From: Colwellia piezophila ATCC BAA-637
Lineage (GTDB): Bacteria > Pseudomonadota > Gammaproteobacteria > Enterobacterales > Alteromonadaceae
Assembly (NCBI RefSeq): GCF_000378625.1
Contig: NZ_KB905163.1
Location: forward strand, 186,001-250,000
Length of the DNA: 64,000 nucleotides
Reading direction: 5' to 3'
Shown here: positions 1-9,417 of the stretch, one piece after another
How the letters are laid out: each line of letters opens with the position of its first letter
Numbering within the stretch: position 1 is the stretch's first letter
Position numbers and translations under genes: made by a program
The notes under the pieces: generated by a model
What the model was told of the DNA's origin: nothing
Database searches by the model: none
Seen by the model: the letters and a program-made list of their open reading frames with translations, nothing else

Positions 1-254
1 ATTAAGTTCTTTCCCACTCAGCGAGAATTAAAAGGCTTAGAGGCAAGGCATTGATTGATGAGAATGGTTATTCCCTTGTCAAAATTAATAACGCCGCATT
101 TACGCCTTTTAAACTCGCCCTTGGGAGCTCATTGATAAACTGATAACATCACACAATTAATGAAATATAGAATAACTATGTTTAACAAATTTTGTTTGCT
201 CTAAGCTCACCAATGTAGCTCTGAATAGGGAAGAAATTTAATCAAAATGGTATT
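1..254. repeat. MITE-like inverted-repeat element, family A (cut by window edge)
   Basis: The left end reads ATTAAGTTCTTTCCCACTCA and the right end is the reverse complement of ATACCATTTTGATTAAATTT, so the two ends are imperfect terminal inverted repeats. About 11 bases of the left end lie outside the window. The inside shares the AGCGAGAATTAAAAGGCTTA and TTGATTGATGAGAATGGTTA blocks with the elements at 27519-27783 and 35782-36050, in the opposite orientation. No coding capacity is seen. Confidence 0.75.
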
Positions 255-281
255 AAATTTAATGACAAAAATATCACCTAT

Positions 282-324
282 AAAAAAGGCCATGTTAATC
301 AACTTGTATGATTAACATGGCCTT
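282..324 (-). terminator. Rho-independent terminator of the RND pump operon
   Basis: A 15-bp perfect stem (286-300 with 310-324) has a 9-base loop. On the minus strand it is followed by a run of T from the A tract at 282-287. It lies just downstream of the efflux permease gene. Confidence 0.9.
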
Positions 325-370
325 ATATTTAGCTGTAAGCGCTAACGAAACCAACCTACTAAGTTAGCTA

Positions 371-3300
371 TTAACTAGAGGCTAGCTCTTTTTCAGCAGT
401 TAAATCAGCTGCAATTTGCTTATTTTTCTTACGAGAAAATAGCTGTTTTATGTCTTCAATAATCAAATATAAACTTGGTATCAAGACTAAAGTAACGATT
501 GTGGCAAACAGTACACCAAAGGATAATGAAACAGCCATTGGAATCACTATTTGTGCCTGGGCACTTGTTTCAAAGAAAATAATAGGTACTAAGCCAATAA
601 AGGTAGTGGCCGACGTTAACATGATGGCACGAAAACGCTTAGTACCCGCATGGATAACCGCATCTTTTAAGCGCTCACCGCGTTGCCTTGCCTTATTAAC
701 AAAATCGACCATCACTAAAGAGTCATTAACGGCCACCCCTGCTGCAGCCGCAATACCAAACATGGATAATACACTTAAATCCATGCCTAAGATTAAATGT
801 CCGAATACTGAGCCGATAATGCCAAAAGGAATAACTACCATGATCATGACAGCTTGTGAGTAAGACTTTAATGGTATTGCCAACAATGAAAATATGACGA
901 TCAATGAGATCATTAAGTCACGGAATTGTTCCGCTGCACCATCCATCTCTTCTTGGATACGTCCAGATACTTGACTTTTTACTAGTGGATATTTTCGTAA
1001 TAACTGAGGGACAAAATTATCACGGATATCTTTAGCGAGTTCAAAAGGCTCTACTTGCTCAGCATCAACACTGGCCCAAACATTAATAGTACGATTGCCA
1101 TTTTCACGACGAATACGCGTAACACCATCAGTCAAAAGAATTTCAGCTAACTCAGACAAAGGCAGTTCTGCACCATTAGGCGCTTGGATCATCACATCAT
1201 CAACATGACCAACACTGCTGCGTTGCTCAAGAGGATAACGCACCATGACTTTAACCTCTTCACTATCACGCAAAATACGCTGCGCTTCTAAGCCATAAAA
1301 GCTATAACTCACTTGCGAGGCAATATCAGCGAGTGTTAAACCCAATGAATAAGCTAATGGTTTTAATTCAAATTGAACTTCTTGGGCGCTGGTTTGACGC
1401 GAATCATTGACATCACCGACACCTTTAAGCGAATTAAGTTTCAGTTTCAATTCTTGTGCCGCCGCCAGTAGCTGAGCATCATCTTTACTTTCTAGTCTAA
1501 AGGCAATATCACCATCATCTCTGCCACCGCCAAATAAATTATCGCTAATGGTTAAGGATTTAAGACCAGGGTAATCGGGTATAGCATTACGCCATAGTTC
1601 AGCGAGTTCAAAAGTGTTGATTGCTCTTTCTTTTGGAATAACAAGCTTGACCATCAATTGACCGTTAGTTCTGCTACGTAAATCGACTTGCATATCGGCG
1701 ATCATTGAATTGCCATATTGCTTTTCAATATCTTGATCAATTTTATGAACAATACTTTCAATACTTAGTAGGGTATTTAAAGTCGCGGTTTCCGAGGCAT
1801 CTATATTCATTTCAACAGTAATACGTGGAAAATCATGAGGAATTTTAGGTTGACCAACATAACGAACTAAACCACCACCAAATAAGCCGGCACTAAGTAG
1901 CATCAAACTAATAAAAAACATCAGCACTGCATACCGATATTCAATAAACACGATTAAAGCAGGACGATAAACATTGTAGATAAAGGCCTTCAGGTTTTTA
2001 TCAATGACTGCTCGAAGCTTGTCTACTGCTTGAGTGATTCTATCCAAAGGATATTGAAAGAACCAAAAGAAACCATACTCTTTCAATTTCTTAAGTTTTA
2101 AATTCTTAACTTTAGGTTTCATTTTAACCAAATGCGCCGGTAAAATGAGTTTTGATTCAATCAATGAAAATATAAGACATAAAACCACCACGCCACCAAT
2201 GGCTTTGCCAAACGCAGCAGAAGGTCCTTCACCAAACAGGAAAGGCATAAACACAGCGATAGTGGTAAGCACGCCAAAGGTAGCTGGCATAGCGACACGT
2301 TTTACCCCACGAATGACATTGTCTGTGGTATGTCCGTGTTCTTCAATCTCATCATGGGCACTTTCCCCCATAACAATGGCATCATCAACGACAATACCCA
2401 GCACCAAAATAAAGGCAAATAAGCTAATAACATTGATAGTGACACCGATAAATTCCATCGGCATGAATAATAAGGTACCCAAGAAACAGACCGGTAGGCC
2501 CATCATTACCCAGAAAGCTAAACGGACACGTAAAAATAACGCCAACATTAAAAAGACTAATACCGCACCACTTTGCATGTTGTCGAGCATCATGTTCAAA
2601 CGACCATTGAGGTAGTAAGTCATATCAACCCAGGTTTCTAATTTAACACTCTCTGGTAACTCTGCTGATTTATCATCAACATAACGATTCATTATATCGG
2701 CAATCTTAGTGATGCTTTGATTATCTGAAGCACCAATAAAAATAGTGATTGAGTTTTGACCATTAAACTTAGAATACTGTAAACCTTCTTCAAAGCCATC
2801 ATTGATGGTGGCAATATCACCTAACAGTACTTTCGTGCCATCTTCTAGGGTGATAACCGGAATTTCTTCAAACTCATGGCCACGATAGGCTTGGTTTTCC
2901 ACCCTTAAATTAATATAACCATTTTCTGCGCGAATTTGACCTGCCGACATATTACGAGAATGGCCACGAACAGCATTGGCTACATCTTTAAAAGATAAGT
3001 TATATTCACGTAATTTGTCTTTACTGACTTCAATAGAGATTTCATAGCCTAAGCCACTGTATAACTCAGAAATACTGATCCCGGGAAGTTGTTGTATTTC
3101 ATTATGAATTGTACGACCTAGCTCTTTCAACTCGCTATTAGTTAAATCACCATAAAGTGAAATATACATGACTTCTTGACGGAACTTCTCTCGTTCAACT
3201 TTGATTCTTTCCATGCCATCTGGAAAACTCGGAATAGCATCAATGGCTGATTTCACTTCCTCCAGTACAACTTGCGGATCATAATCAAGCTCAACCTCAA

Positions 3301-3658
3301 ACCAACCATTAGAATAGTTTCGGTTAGAGTAAGTGATCACTCGCTTGAGGCCTTGCACCGATTTAAGTGCCTCCTCAACTTTAATGGTAATGCCTTCTTC
3401 AACTTCTTGTGGTGCCGCGCCAGGATAAGGTGCCGAATAAGAGATCCAGTTGATCTCTAGCTGAGGAAACATTTGTTTATTAATGGTTAGCGCCGTTAGG
3501 CTGCCACCAATTAAGATAAAAAACATCAGTAAGTTAGCAGCAACGCTATTACGGGCAAACCAAGCAATTAAACCTTTATTGGTATCAATATCATCATGAG
3601 GCCTGTTTAAGTTCTCATTATCATTTTTTTCGTTGGTTAAAGTGTCATGAGAGCTCAT
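371..3658 (-). CDS. RND efflux transporter permease subunit (HAE1/AcrB-like)
   Basis: Inner-membrane, proton-driven drug or solute exporter of the resistance-nodulation-division family, 1095 aa. The protein starts with about 30 polar residues, then the first membrane helix at about 38-58. The usual pair of large periplasmic loops and two six-helix blocks follow. The proton-relay helix is visible as GIVVDDAIVMGE near residue 423, and the matching helix of the second half as VAVNDSLVMVDF near 970. The gene begins two bases after the stop of the adaptor gene, so the two are translated together. No outer-membrane TolC-type gene is adjacent, so a TolC encoded elsewhere is inferred. Substrate cannot be told from the sequence. 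Confidence 0.93.
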   Translation of the reverse strand: MSSHDTLTNEKNDNENLNRPHDDIDTNKGLIAWFARNSVAANLLMFFILIGGSLTALTINKQMFPQLEINWISYSAPYPGAAPQEVEEGITIKVEEALKSVQGLKRVITYSNRNYSNGWFEVELDYDPQVVLEEVKSAIDAIPSFPDGMERIKVEREKFRQEVMYISLYGDLTNSELKELGRTIHNEIQQLPGISISELYSGLGYEISIEVSKDKLREYNLSFKDVANAVRGHSRNMSAGQIRAENGYINLRVENQAYRGHEFEEIPVITLEDGTKVLLGDIATINDGFEEGLQYSKFNGQNSITIFIGASDNQSITKIADIMNRYVDDKSAELPESVKLETWVDMTYYLNGRLNMMLDNMQSGAVLVFLMLALFLRVRLAFWVMMGLPVCFLGTLLFMPMEFIGVTINVISLFAFILVLGIVVDDAIVMGESAHDEIEEHGHTTDNVIRGVKRVAMPATFGVLTTIAVFMPFLFGEGPSAAFGKAIGGVVVLCLIFSLIESKLILPAHLVKMKPKVKNLKLKKLKEYGFFWFFQYPLDRITQAVDKLRAVIDKNLKAFIYNVYRPALIVFIEYRYAVLMFFISLMLLSAGLFGGGLVRYVGQPKIPHDFPRITVEMNIDASETATLNTLLSIESIVHKIDQDIEKQYGNSMIADMQVDLRSRTNGQLMVKLVIPKERAINTFELAELWRNAIPDYPGLKSLTISDNLFGGGRDDGDIAFRLESKDDAQLLAAAQELKLKLNSLKGVGDVNDSRQTSAQEVQFELKPLAYSLGLTLADIASQVSYSFYGLEAQRILRDSEEVKVMVRYPLEQRSSVGHVDDVMIQAPNGAELPLSELAEILLTDGVTRIRRENGNRTINVWASVDAEQVEPFELAKDIRDNFVPQLLRKYPLVKSQVSGRIQEEMDGAAEQFRDLMISLIVIFSLLAIPLKSYSQAVMIMVVIPFGIIGSVFGHLILGMDLSVLSMFGIAAAAGVAVNDSLVMVDFVNKARQRGERLKDAVIHAGTKRFRAIMLTSATTFIGLVPIIFFETSAQAQIVIPMAVSLSFGVLFATIVTLVLIPSLYLIIEDIKQLFSRKKNKQIAADLTAEKELASS

Positions 3659-3660
3659 TA

Positions 3661-4872
3661 CTATTCCCCTGACTCTAGGTTACTTGCCATTTGAGTCTCA
3701 CCTTCTACTTCAAGGTCTGTTTCTTCTAAGGTAGTTTCATCGGTAGCTAACGCCAACTTCATGCCCTCAACAGGGTAATTTAATGCAGAAGAGATCATAC
3801 GGTCTCCCTCAACTAAACCATTAGAAATAATCACTTTGCTGCCTTGTTGACGAACAATATCAATGACTACGTAATGTAGTTTTGACTCACTGTCTAAAAG
3901 AGCAATTTTGCCATTAACGACTAAATACCTTGGTACAACACTGGCTTGCGCTATTTTAATACCAATAATTTCAGCATTGATATAACTGCCAAAACGTAAA
4001 GGTGAAATCAAATCATTTGCTGATTTTAATCGGTACGGGTCATGTATTTCTGCAACCAAATAACTCATGCGACTGGTATTATCAATAACGCCTTCACTGC
4101 GGCTAATTTTTGCTTGCCATTGGGTAGATTGCCCAGCAAAAACGCCATTTAAATTAACATCTGCGGCCACCCCTTGGTCGATCAAAAACTGCAGTTGATT
4201 ATCTGCAACAGGTAAACGTACTTCAGCAATCGAGGTACCTAATACGTGACCAATTTTAGTGCCCATGCTAACAAAAGATCCTAAGCCTATATCCCTACTC
4301 TCAATCATTGCGTTATAAGGTGCGCGAATTTCGGTACGCTCAAGGTTACGTTCAGCGCGTAAAATAGAAGCTTGTGCCGATTTCACTCGTGCAAGCTCTT
4401 GTGCTAGTTGCGGCTTTCGTAAACTTAATTCAGTGGGTGAAGTATCGGTAATCTGCTTCCATTCACGCTCTGCCACTTTACCCTGGGCAAGCTCCTTTTC
4501 TAAAGCGGCTCTGGCGGTAGCCATATCAGCTTGGGCATCAATCAGTGCGGCCTGGTAATCACTTGGGTCAATACGAGCCAGTAATTGACCTTTTTTTATA
4601 AAACCACCACGAACGAAGGTATCACTTAACTCAACGATTTCACCGTTAACTTGGGCAATTAATTGCGTTTCATATTTAGGCTTAACGATACCGTATGAAC
4701 TGACTTCTAAGGTCATTGGCGCCACAGATATTTCGCTAACGGCAACAATTGGCGTGTTATCTACTTCCGGCTTTTCTTCTGGCGGTTTTTTCATACTAGA
4801 AAAACCCACCATAGCGGCGATGCCGGTAGCTAAGATGACAATAGGTATAATAATTTGTTTTTTAGTGGCCAC
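3661..4872 (-). CDS. RND efflux periplasmic adaptor (membrane fusion protein)
   Basis: Periplasmic adaptor of 403 aa that links the RND pump to an outer-membrane channel. It has an N-terminal membrane anchor (about residues 7-25). A biotinyl-lipoyl-like half motif with GGFIKKGQLLARIDP follows, then an Ala/Glu-rich helical hairpin (about 105-180), then the second lipoyl half and beta-barrel region. The C terminus is acidic. The start codon is GTG at 4872, placed by an AAGGA ribosome site five bases upstream. It is the first gene of the two-gene operon with the permease. Confidence 0.92.
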   Translation of the reverse strand: MATKKQIIIPIVILATGIAAMVGFSSMKKPPEEKPEVDNTPIVAVSEISVAPMTLEVSSYGIVKPKYETQLIAQVNGEIVELSDTFVRGGFIKKGQLLARIDPSDYQAALIDAQADMATARAALEKELAQGKVAEREWKQITDTSPTELSLRKPQLAQELARVKSAQASILRAERNLERTEIRAPYNAMIESRDIGLGSFVSMGTKIGHVLGTSIAEVRLPVADNQLQFLIDQGVAADVNLNGVFAGQSTQWQAKISRSEGVIDNTSRMSYLVAEIHDPYRLKSANDLISPLRFGSYINAEIIGIKIAQASVVPRYLVVNGKIALLDSESKLHYVVIDIVRQQGSKVIISNGLVEGDRMISSALNYPVEGMKLALATDETTLEETDLEVEGETQMASNLESGE

Positions 4873-5308
4873 TTTTAATCCTTTATTTTTTAAAAGTTTT
4901 ATATTTTTTATATTTTTTATTTGCTCTGGTGCGTTATTGCTGGCAAATTTATGTTTATTTTATCCCGCTAGAATAACCAATTTTCAATTACAAATAACAA
5001 CAAAGATGTAACTCAGTATTACAAGCTTCGTAGCAAAATAAGGACCTGACTATAAAAAGCATAATAAATACTATGAAATCACTTTATTATCAACATGATA
5101 TAAAACCTCTGCATGTAAAGCTGCTCTCAATGTTTTTATAATTTTCATAGTCAGATAATTATCATTTAGGTTTTACCGCTTTCATTGCCATTTGTAATTT
5201 CTTTGTCTATTTCACTACTTAGCAATATGTCATCAAGATTATTGAAATCCTTGGGTATCCCCTGGTGAATGCGTTACAATAGGATTAATTTATCCCACGG
5301 CGCTTCCT
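4873..5308. other. Divergent intergenic region, no gene seen
   Basis: This is a 436-base, AT-rich gap between the efflux adaptor (minus) and the cvfB-like gene (plus). It must hold both promoters, but I cannot place either with confidence. A weak inverted pair, CTGACTAT near 5047 and ATAGTCAG near 5147, is the only structure noticed. Confidence 0.5.
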
Positions 5309-6163
5309 ATGACAGACTCTCAAGTAACAACCCAAGCAAGTATTGGTAAATTCAATCAGCTTAATATTGTCGCCATGACGGACCAAGGCGCTTATGTAGA
5401 TGCGGGTGACTTGGGTGAAATATTACTGCCTAAACGTTACTTACCAGAAAATTGCCAAGTTGGTTTGAGTATTAAGGTCTTTATTTATGCCGATTCTGCA
5501 GACAGACTTGTTGCTACGACTACCACGCCATTAGCGCAAGTGGGTGAGTTTGTTTCTCTGAAAGTTATTCAAGTGAATAAAATGGGCGCTTTTCTTGATT
5601 GGGGCTTACCAAAAGATTTATTAGTGCCGTATAACCAACAGCATACCGCGATGGAAGTCGGTAAATACTATTTAGTTAGGGTCTTCCTCGACCAAACAAC
5701 GGACCGTATTGCCGCTTCGAGTAAGTTAGATAAATTTATTGATATTTGGCCAGCAGAATACCAACAAGGTGACAAAGTTAACCTTATTATTGGCGGTAAA
5801 ACAGACTTAGGTTTTAAGGCCATTGTCAATGATCTACATTGGGGATTACTTTACGACAATGAAATTTTCCAGCACCTTAGAGTCGGCAAACAGATCACCG
5901 GCTATATTAAACAAGTGCGAGAAGATGGCCGTTTAGATTTGCTTCTAACCCGTGGCAGTAAAAATAAAGTCAATGATTTCTCTGAAAAATTACTCGCGCA
6001 TATTGCTGATAGAGGCGGCGTAACCTCACTACACGATAAAAGTTCGCCAGAACTGATTCAAAGAACGTTAGGGGTGAGCAAAAAAACCTTTAAAGCAACC
6101 GTTGGTAACCTACTGAAAAATGGTAAAATTGCTATCATCAAAGACGGTATCAAGTTAGTTTAA
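5309..6163 (+). CDS. CvfB/YitL-type S1 RNA-binding protein
   Basis: Protein of 284 aa made of successive S1-like OB-fold modules. The first is near residues 12-65 (ends in GEILLPKRYLP). The second is near 75-135 (GAFLDWGLPKDLLVP, a typical S1-like surface). A third and a C-terminal winged-helix-like segment with GVSKKTFKATVGNLLKNG follow. The layout matches the conserved virulence factor B / YitL family, whose members bind RNA; the exact target is unknown. It is monocistronic and shares a bidirectional terminator with the convergent TonB receptor gene. Confidence 0.88.
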   Translation: MTDSQVTTQASIGKFNQLNIVAMTDQGAYVDAGDLGEILLPKRYLPENCQVGLSIKVFIYADSADRLVATTTTPLAQVGEFVSLKVIQVNKMGAFLDWGLPKDLLVPYNQQHTAMEVGKYYLVRVFLDQTTDRIAASSKLDKFIDIWPAEYQQGDKVNLIIGGKTDLGFKAIVNDLHWGLLYDNEIFQHLRVGKQITGYIKQVREDGRLDLLLTRGSKNKVNDFSEKLLAHIADRGGVTSLHDKSSPELIQRTLGVSKKTFKATVGNLLKNGKIAIIKDGIKLV

Positions 6164-6180
6164 GCGATATTGAGATAACA

Positions 6181-6217
6181 AAAAAGGGTGGTAACTAAGT
6201 TACCACCCTTTTTTGTG
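6181..6217. terminator. Bidirectional terminator between cvfB-like and TonB receptor genes
   Basis: A 15-bp perfect stem (6181-6195 with 6199-6213) has a three-base loop. It carries A and T tracts on opposite sides, so it can stop transcription from both convergent genes. Confidence 0.93.
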
Positions 6218-6255
6218 TCTGCTAATTTAGCCATGCGATAATGAACAAAACAACG

Positions 6256-8763
6256 TTAAAAGCTACCTCTAACCCCAATACTTAAGTTTCGTCCCGGTAA
6301 TGGTGCGATCTCTTTTAAGAATGACGAATGTACCCTTGCATGCTCATTAGTAAGGTTTTGTCCCTTCAAGTACACCGTTAAATCATCACCTACGCCAGCG
6401 ATATAATAGTTGATGTTGGCATCAACCATAGTATAACTATCCGTTGCTGTTTCTAACTCAGCAATATCATCTTGCTCAAAGTAATGACTGACACTGAGTT
6501 CACTATCAAAGCTATCTGCTTGGTAATTAAAAATAGCGCCAATACGCATAGGTGGAATACGAGGCAAGTTATCATTTTCATCTGCATTCACCAACCGAGC
6601 ACGAATATAGTCCGCGATTAAACTTGTTTTCAATGAAGAGGTTACTTGGTAGATAAACTCTGCTTCAGCGCCGTACATTTCCACATCATCTTGTTGATAA
6701 ACTAAAATAGGTAGCCCTTGTTCAGCTTCATTCTCACTGGCATGTCCATGATCTTCAACAAAAAACAAACCGGTATCTTGCTGATAATAATAGTCATCAA
6801 TGCGGTTATAGAAGGCGCTAACCACATAACCAAAATCACCGTTAAACTTTCGTAAGGTGACGTCTAAATTAAGTGACGTTTCAACGCTCGGTGCTTGCTC
6901 TGCTAACTCGACATGAATATCATCACCCTCTTGATGAACATCAAACATAGCACCCACTTCAAAGGTATTAGTACCAATGTGTGGACCGAAAGAGAATAGC
7001 TCCCCAGAAGAGGCTGCACGTTGTGATAATGCTAATGATAGCCCTAGGTTATAACCTGATTGATAATCCCAGACTAAACCCGCTGAAGCACTAATAGGCG
7101 TAAATGATTGTTGCTCGAAAGTAATTAAGGTTTCATGATGATCATGCGCTGAAGGCTCAGTATGCGAGCCGTGTTCACCTTCAAAACCAATAAGACTATC
7201 ATCAGCATCGATATTTACTTGCTCTATTCTAGCGCCTAATTGCAATAATACTGGGCCAAAATGCTTTTCCTCTAACCAAGCTGCTGCGAACATGTCCGAT
7301 CTTGATGGTGGAGCGAAAGCTTCCTCTCCCAACGCTTTAAAGTCCGATGACTTATAATGTAATGTCCATGCGCCTTGCCAGCCAAAGAAATTCTGATGGA
7401 ATAGGTCAATACGTGCTTCAGTACTTTTATTACTGAAGGTTGTTCCCACTAAACCTGACTCTATTTCTTCGTGCTGATAGTCACTATAAGCAAACTTTGT
7501 GGCAACCTTGTTGATGAATTGCTGCTCAAAATTATATTCACCCAGCACCTGCCACCTATCTTGCTGCATTTTTGCGTAAACGCCTTCATCATTGTCGTTG
7601 ATGGCTAAGTTTTGAGAGTGTTCACCTTCATGTTCTTCACCGTGGCTATGCCCAGGAATACCGTATTCTCTATTGATAAAACCATAAGAGAAGCCGATAA
7701 AACCATTATCAAATAAATAGCTTGCTCCTAATGTCGCGCCACTGGCAGTTGCGGCACTATTTTCAAGACGAACATCGGAGTGATCTTCATGATGGTCATC
7801 GCCATGTTCGTCTCCATGTTCGTCTCCATGACCATCATCATGTATATCCGCCGGTCCGGCTAGTTTGTAATCATTAGAATCACGTAGAAAACCATCAAAA
7901 TGAAAGGCGAAATCATCCTTTCCCGTTTGGATATTTATTGACGCCTGCTGTTCATTGGAAACATCGTTATATTGTAACAAGTAATCAACTTCATTCTCAT
8001 TGCTCGTCGGCACCCGGTTATCAACAACATTAACCACACCGCCAATAGCGCCACTGCCATAGAACAGTGTCGCCGGGCCACGTAATACCTCTATTTGAGT
8101 TGCCGTGCTAGTTTCCGTGGCGACCACATGGTCAGGGCCAACCCGCGAGGCATCACCAACATCCAAGCCATTTTGGGTAATCAGTACTCTTGGGCCGTCC
8201 AAGCCTCTAATAATAGGACTACTGGCAACAGGGCCATAATAGCTTGAGTGAACGCCAACTTCATTTTTCAAAGTTTCGCCCAAAGTTGACGACTGTTTCA
8301 TTTTCAATTCATCGCCACTGATCACATTAATAGGTAAAGCAGACTCTATTGAGGAGGTATGTAAAGGCGTTGCGTGTACATCAATCACTTCCATCACTGA
8401 CGCAGATAGCGTTATATTGATGTTGGAAATATTATTTTCAGCTACCGTTATTTGGTGATTACTGTGACCATAGTTTTTAGCACTGATGTGCAGCTCAAAA
8501 GCACCTTGCTTAACATCACTGAAGCTGAAAACGCCTTGAGCATTTGAACGGGTTTTCTGTAATTCACTACCTAATTCAATGGTAGCGTTTTGAATAGGTT
8601 TTCCTTGTTTATTTAGCACCACGCCCGATACTTGCTGAGCAAAGCTGACTTGACTAAAACATAACATAGCGCCTAAAGCTGAAAATACACTCGCATTGAT
8701 AATTTCTTTTACCGGGCGTTTTATTTGAGTAGTGATACTCTTTTGAGTGACAAAAAAAGACAT
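6256..8763 (-). CDS. TonB-dependent receptor with His-rich loops (zinc receptor, ZnuD-like)
   Basis: Outer-membrane receptor of 835 aa. After a signal sequence ending near SFAQQ comes a carboxypeptidase-regulatory-like beta domain (GVVLNKQGKPIQNATIEL). The plug follows, with IRGLDGPRVLITQNG and EVLRGPATLFYGSGAIGGVV, then a long beta-barrel ending in a terminal Phe. Four stretches are rich in His, Asp and Glu: about residues 304-328, 371-383, 526-544 and 668-684. Such loops are typical of zinc receptors. I chose the ATG at 8763 with GGAAA upstream; an in-frame GTG lies 45 bases earlier. It is preceded by a small His/Cys protein gene behind a Zur-box palindrome, so zinc uptake is the best inference. 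Residue numbers are approximate. Confidence 0.9.
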   Translation of the reverse strand: MSFFVTQKSITTQIKRPVKEIINASVFSALGAMLCFSQVSFAQQVSGVVLNKQGKPIQNATIELGSELQKTRSNAQGVFSFSDVKQGAFELHISAKNYGHSNHQITVAENNISNINITLSASVMEVIDVHATPLHTSSIESALPINVISGDELKMKQSSTLGETLKNEVGVHSSYYGPVASSPIIRGLDGPRVLITQNGLDVGDASRVGPDHVVATETSTATQIEVLRGPATLFYGSGAIGGVVNVVDNRVPTSNENEVDYLLQYNDVSNEQQASINIQTGKDDFAFHFDGFLRDSNDYKLAGPADIHDDGHGDEHGDEHGDDHHEDHSDVRLENSAATASGATLGASYLFDNGFIGFSYGFINREYGIPGHSHGEEHEGEHSQNLAINDNDEGVYAKMQQDRWQVLGEYNFEQQFINKVATKFAYSDYQHEEIESGLVGTTFSNKSTEARIDLFHQNFFGWQGAWTLHYKSSDFKALGEEAFAPPSRSDMFAAAWLEEKHFGPVLLQLGARIEQVNIDADDSLIGFEGEHGSHTEPSAHDHHETLITFEQQSFTPISASAGLVWDYQSGYNLGLSLALSQRAASSGELFSFGPHIGTNTFEVGAMFDVHQEGDDIHVELAEQAPSVETSLNLDVTLRKFNGDFGYVVSAFYNRIDDYYYQQDTGLFFVEDHGHASENEAEQGLPILVYQQDDVEMYGAEAEFIYQVTSSLKTSLIADYIRARLVNADENDNLPRIPPMRIGAIFNYQADSFDSELSVSHYFEQDDIAELETATDSYTMVDANINYYIAGVGDDLTVYLKGQNLTNEHARVHSSFLKEIAPLPGRNLSIGVRGSF

Positions 8764-8888
8764 AAATTGGTTTCCGAAAATTTTTCTGGAGAGGCTATTT
8801 ACCAACACTTTATTGGCAAAAAAATAGCTAAAGCAAGCATGGCCTTATTTGACTAGGCATACTTGACGATTAAACACAGGTTAAAAAT

Positions 8889-9212
8889 TTACAGAGAAAT
8901 GGGTGGTGCTCTTAATAGCGGTGACACATAGGCTGTGGCAGCGATCGCTATATCGATAATGCGGATCTTTTTAAGGTGAATGATACTCGTTGAAACTAAG
9001 TACAGCCCAATAGGGCTTGGAGGGGAATCAATACCCTGTTGGCATAAATGACAATCATGTTGTTCAAAAGTTGATACAACTTCCAATTCAGCCTGGGAGT
9101 AGTGCTCACTGTGGGCAAAGAAAGCCGCACAAAAGAGTAAAAGCGTCAGAATACTCTGGCGAATTTGTCGCTTATTAAATTGACGCTGATGTTTAAGATA
9201 AACAGATTTCAT
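8889..9212 (-). CDS. Small membrane protein with HDCHLC motif, zinc operon partner
   Basis: Protein of 107 aa with a basic N terminus, a hydrophobic segment SILTLLLFCAAFFAHS acting as anchor or signal, then HSEHYS and a HDCHLCQQG cluster that could bind metal. A second hydrophobic stretch lies near the C terminus. I do not recognise it firmly. It resembles the short His/Cys proteins found beside zinc-regulated receptors (DUF2946-like), but that is inference. It lies 125 bases upstream of the receptor gene on the same strand. The ATG at 9212 has no Shine-Dalgarno sequence because the Zur palindrome begins three bases upstream; the alternative is a TTG start at 9263. Confidence 0.65.
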   Translation of the reverse strand: MKSVYLKHQRQFNKRQIRQSILTLLLFCAAFFAHSEHYSQAELEVVSTFEQHDCHLCQQGIDSPPSPIGLYLVSTSIIHLKKIRIIDIAIAATAYVSPLLRAPPISL

Positions 9213-9215
9213 AGT

Positions 9216-9230
9216 TGTTATAATATAACA
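9216..9230 (-). promoter_or_regulatory. Zur operator
   Basis: The 15 bases TGTTATAATATAACA form a perfect palindrome around a single central base. This matches the core of the gammaproteobacterial Zur box (GTTATANTATAAC). On the minus strand a possible promoter TTGAGC-17 bases-TATTAT overlaps it, so Zur with zinc would block RNA polymerase. It sits directly before the small His/Cys gene and the His-rich receptor. Confidence 0.88.
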
Positions 9231-9417
9231 CTTTATAGCTAAGCTCAATAATTGCTTCTGCAATTGAATAACTTAATGCTCACCCTGCCAGTAATAATAG
9301 CTAATATCATCTAAGAGCCCATGCTAAACAGTCTAGCTAGGCTATACTTTGTCCAGTGCTATTGTCCTGCAATCGGATTGAGTAGTTATGTTATCTAATG
9401 AATACAAGGATATCTTT

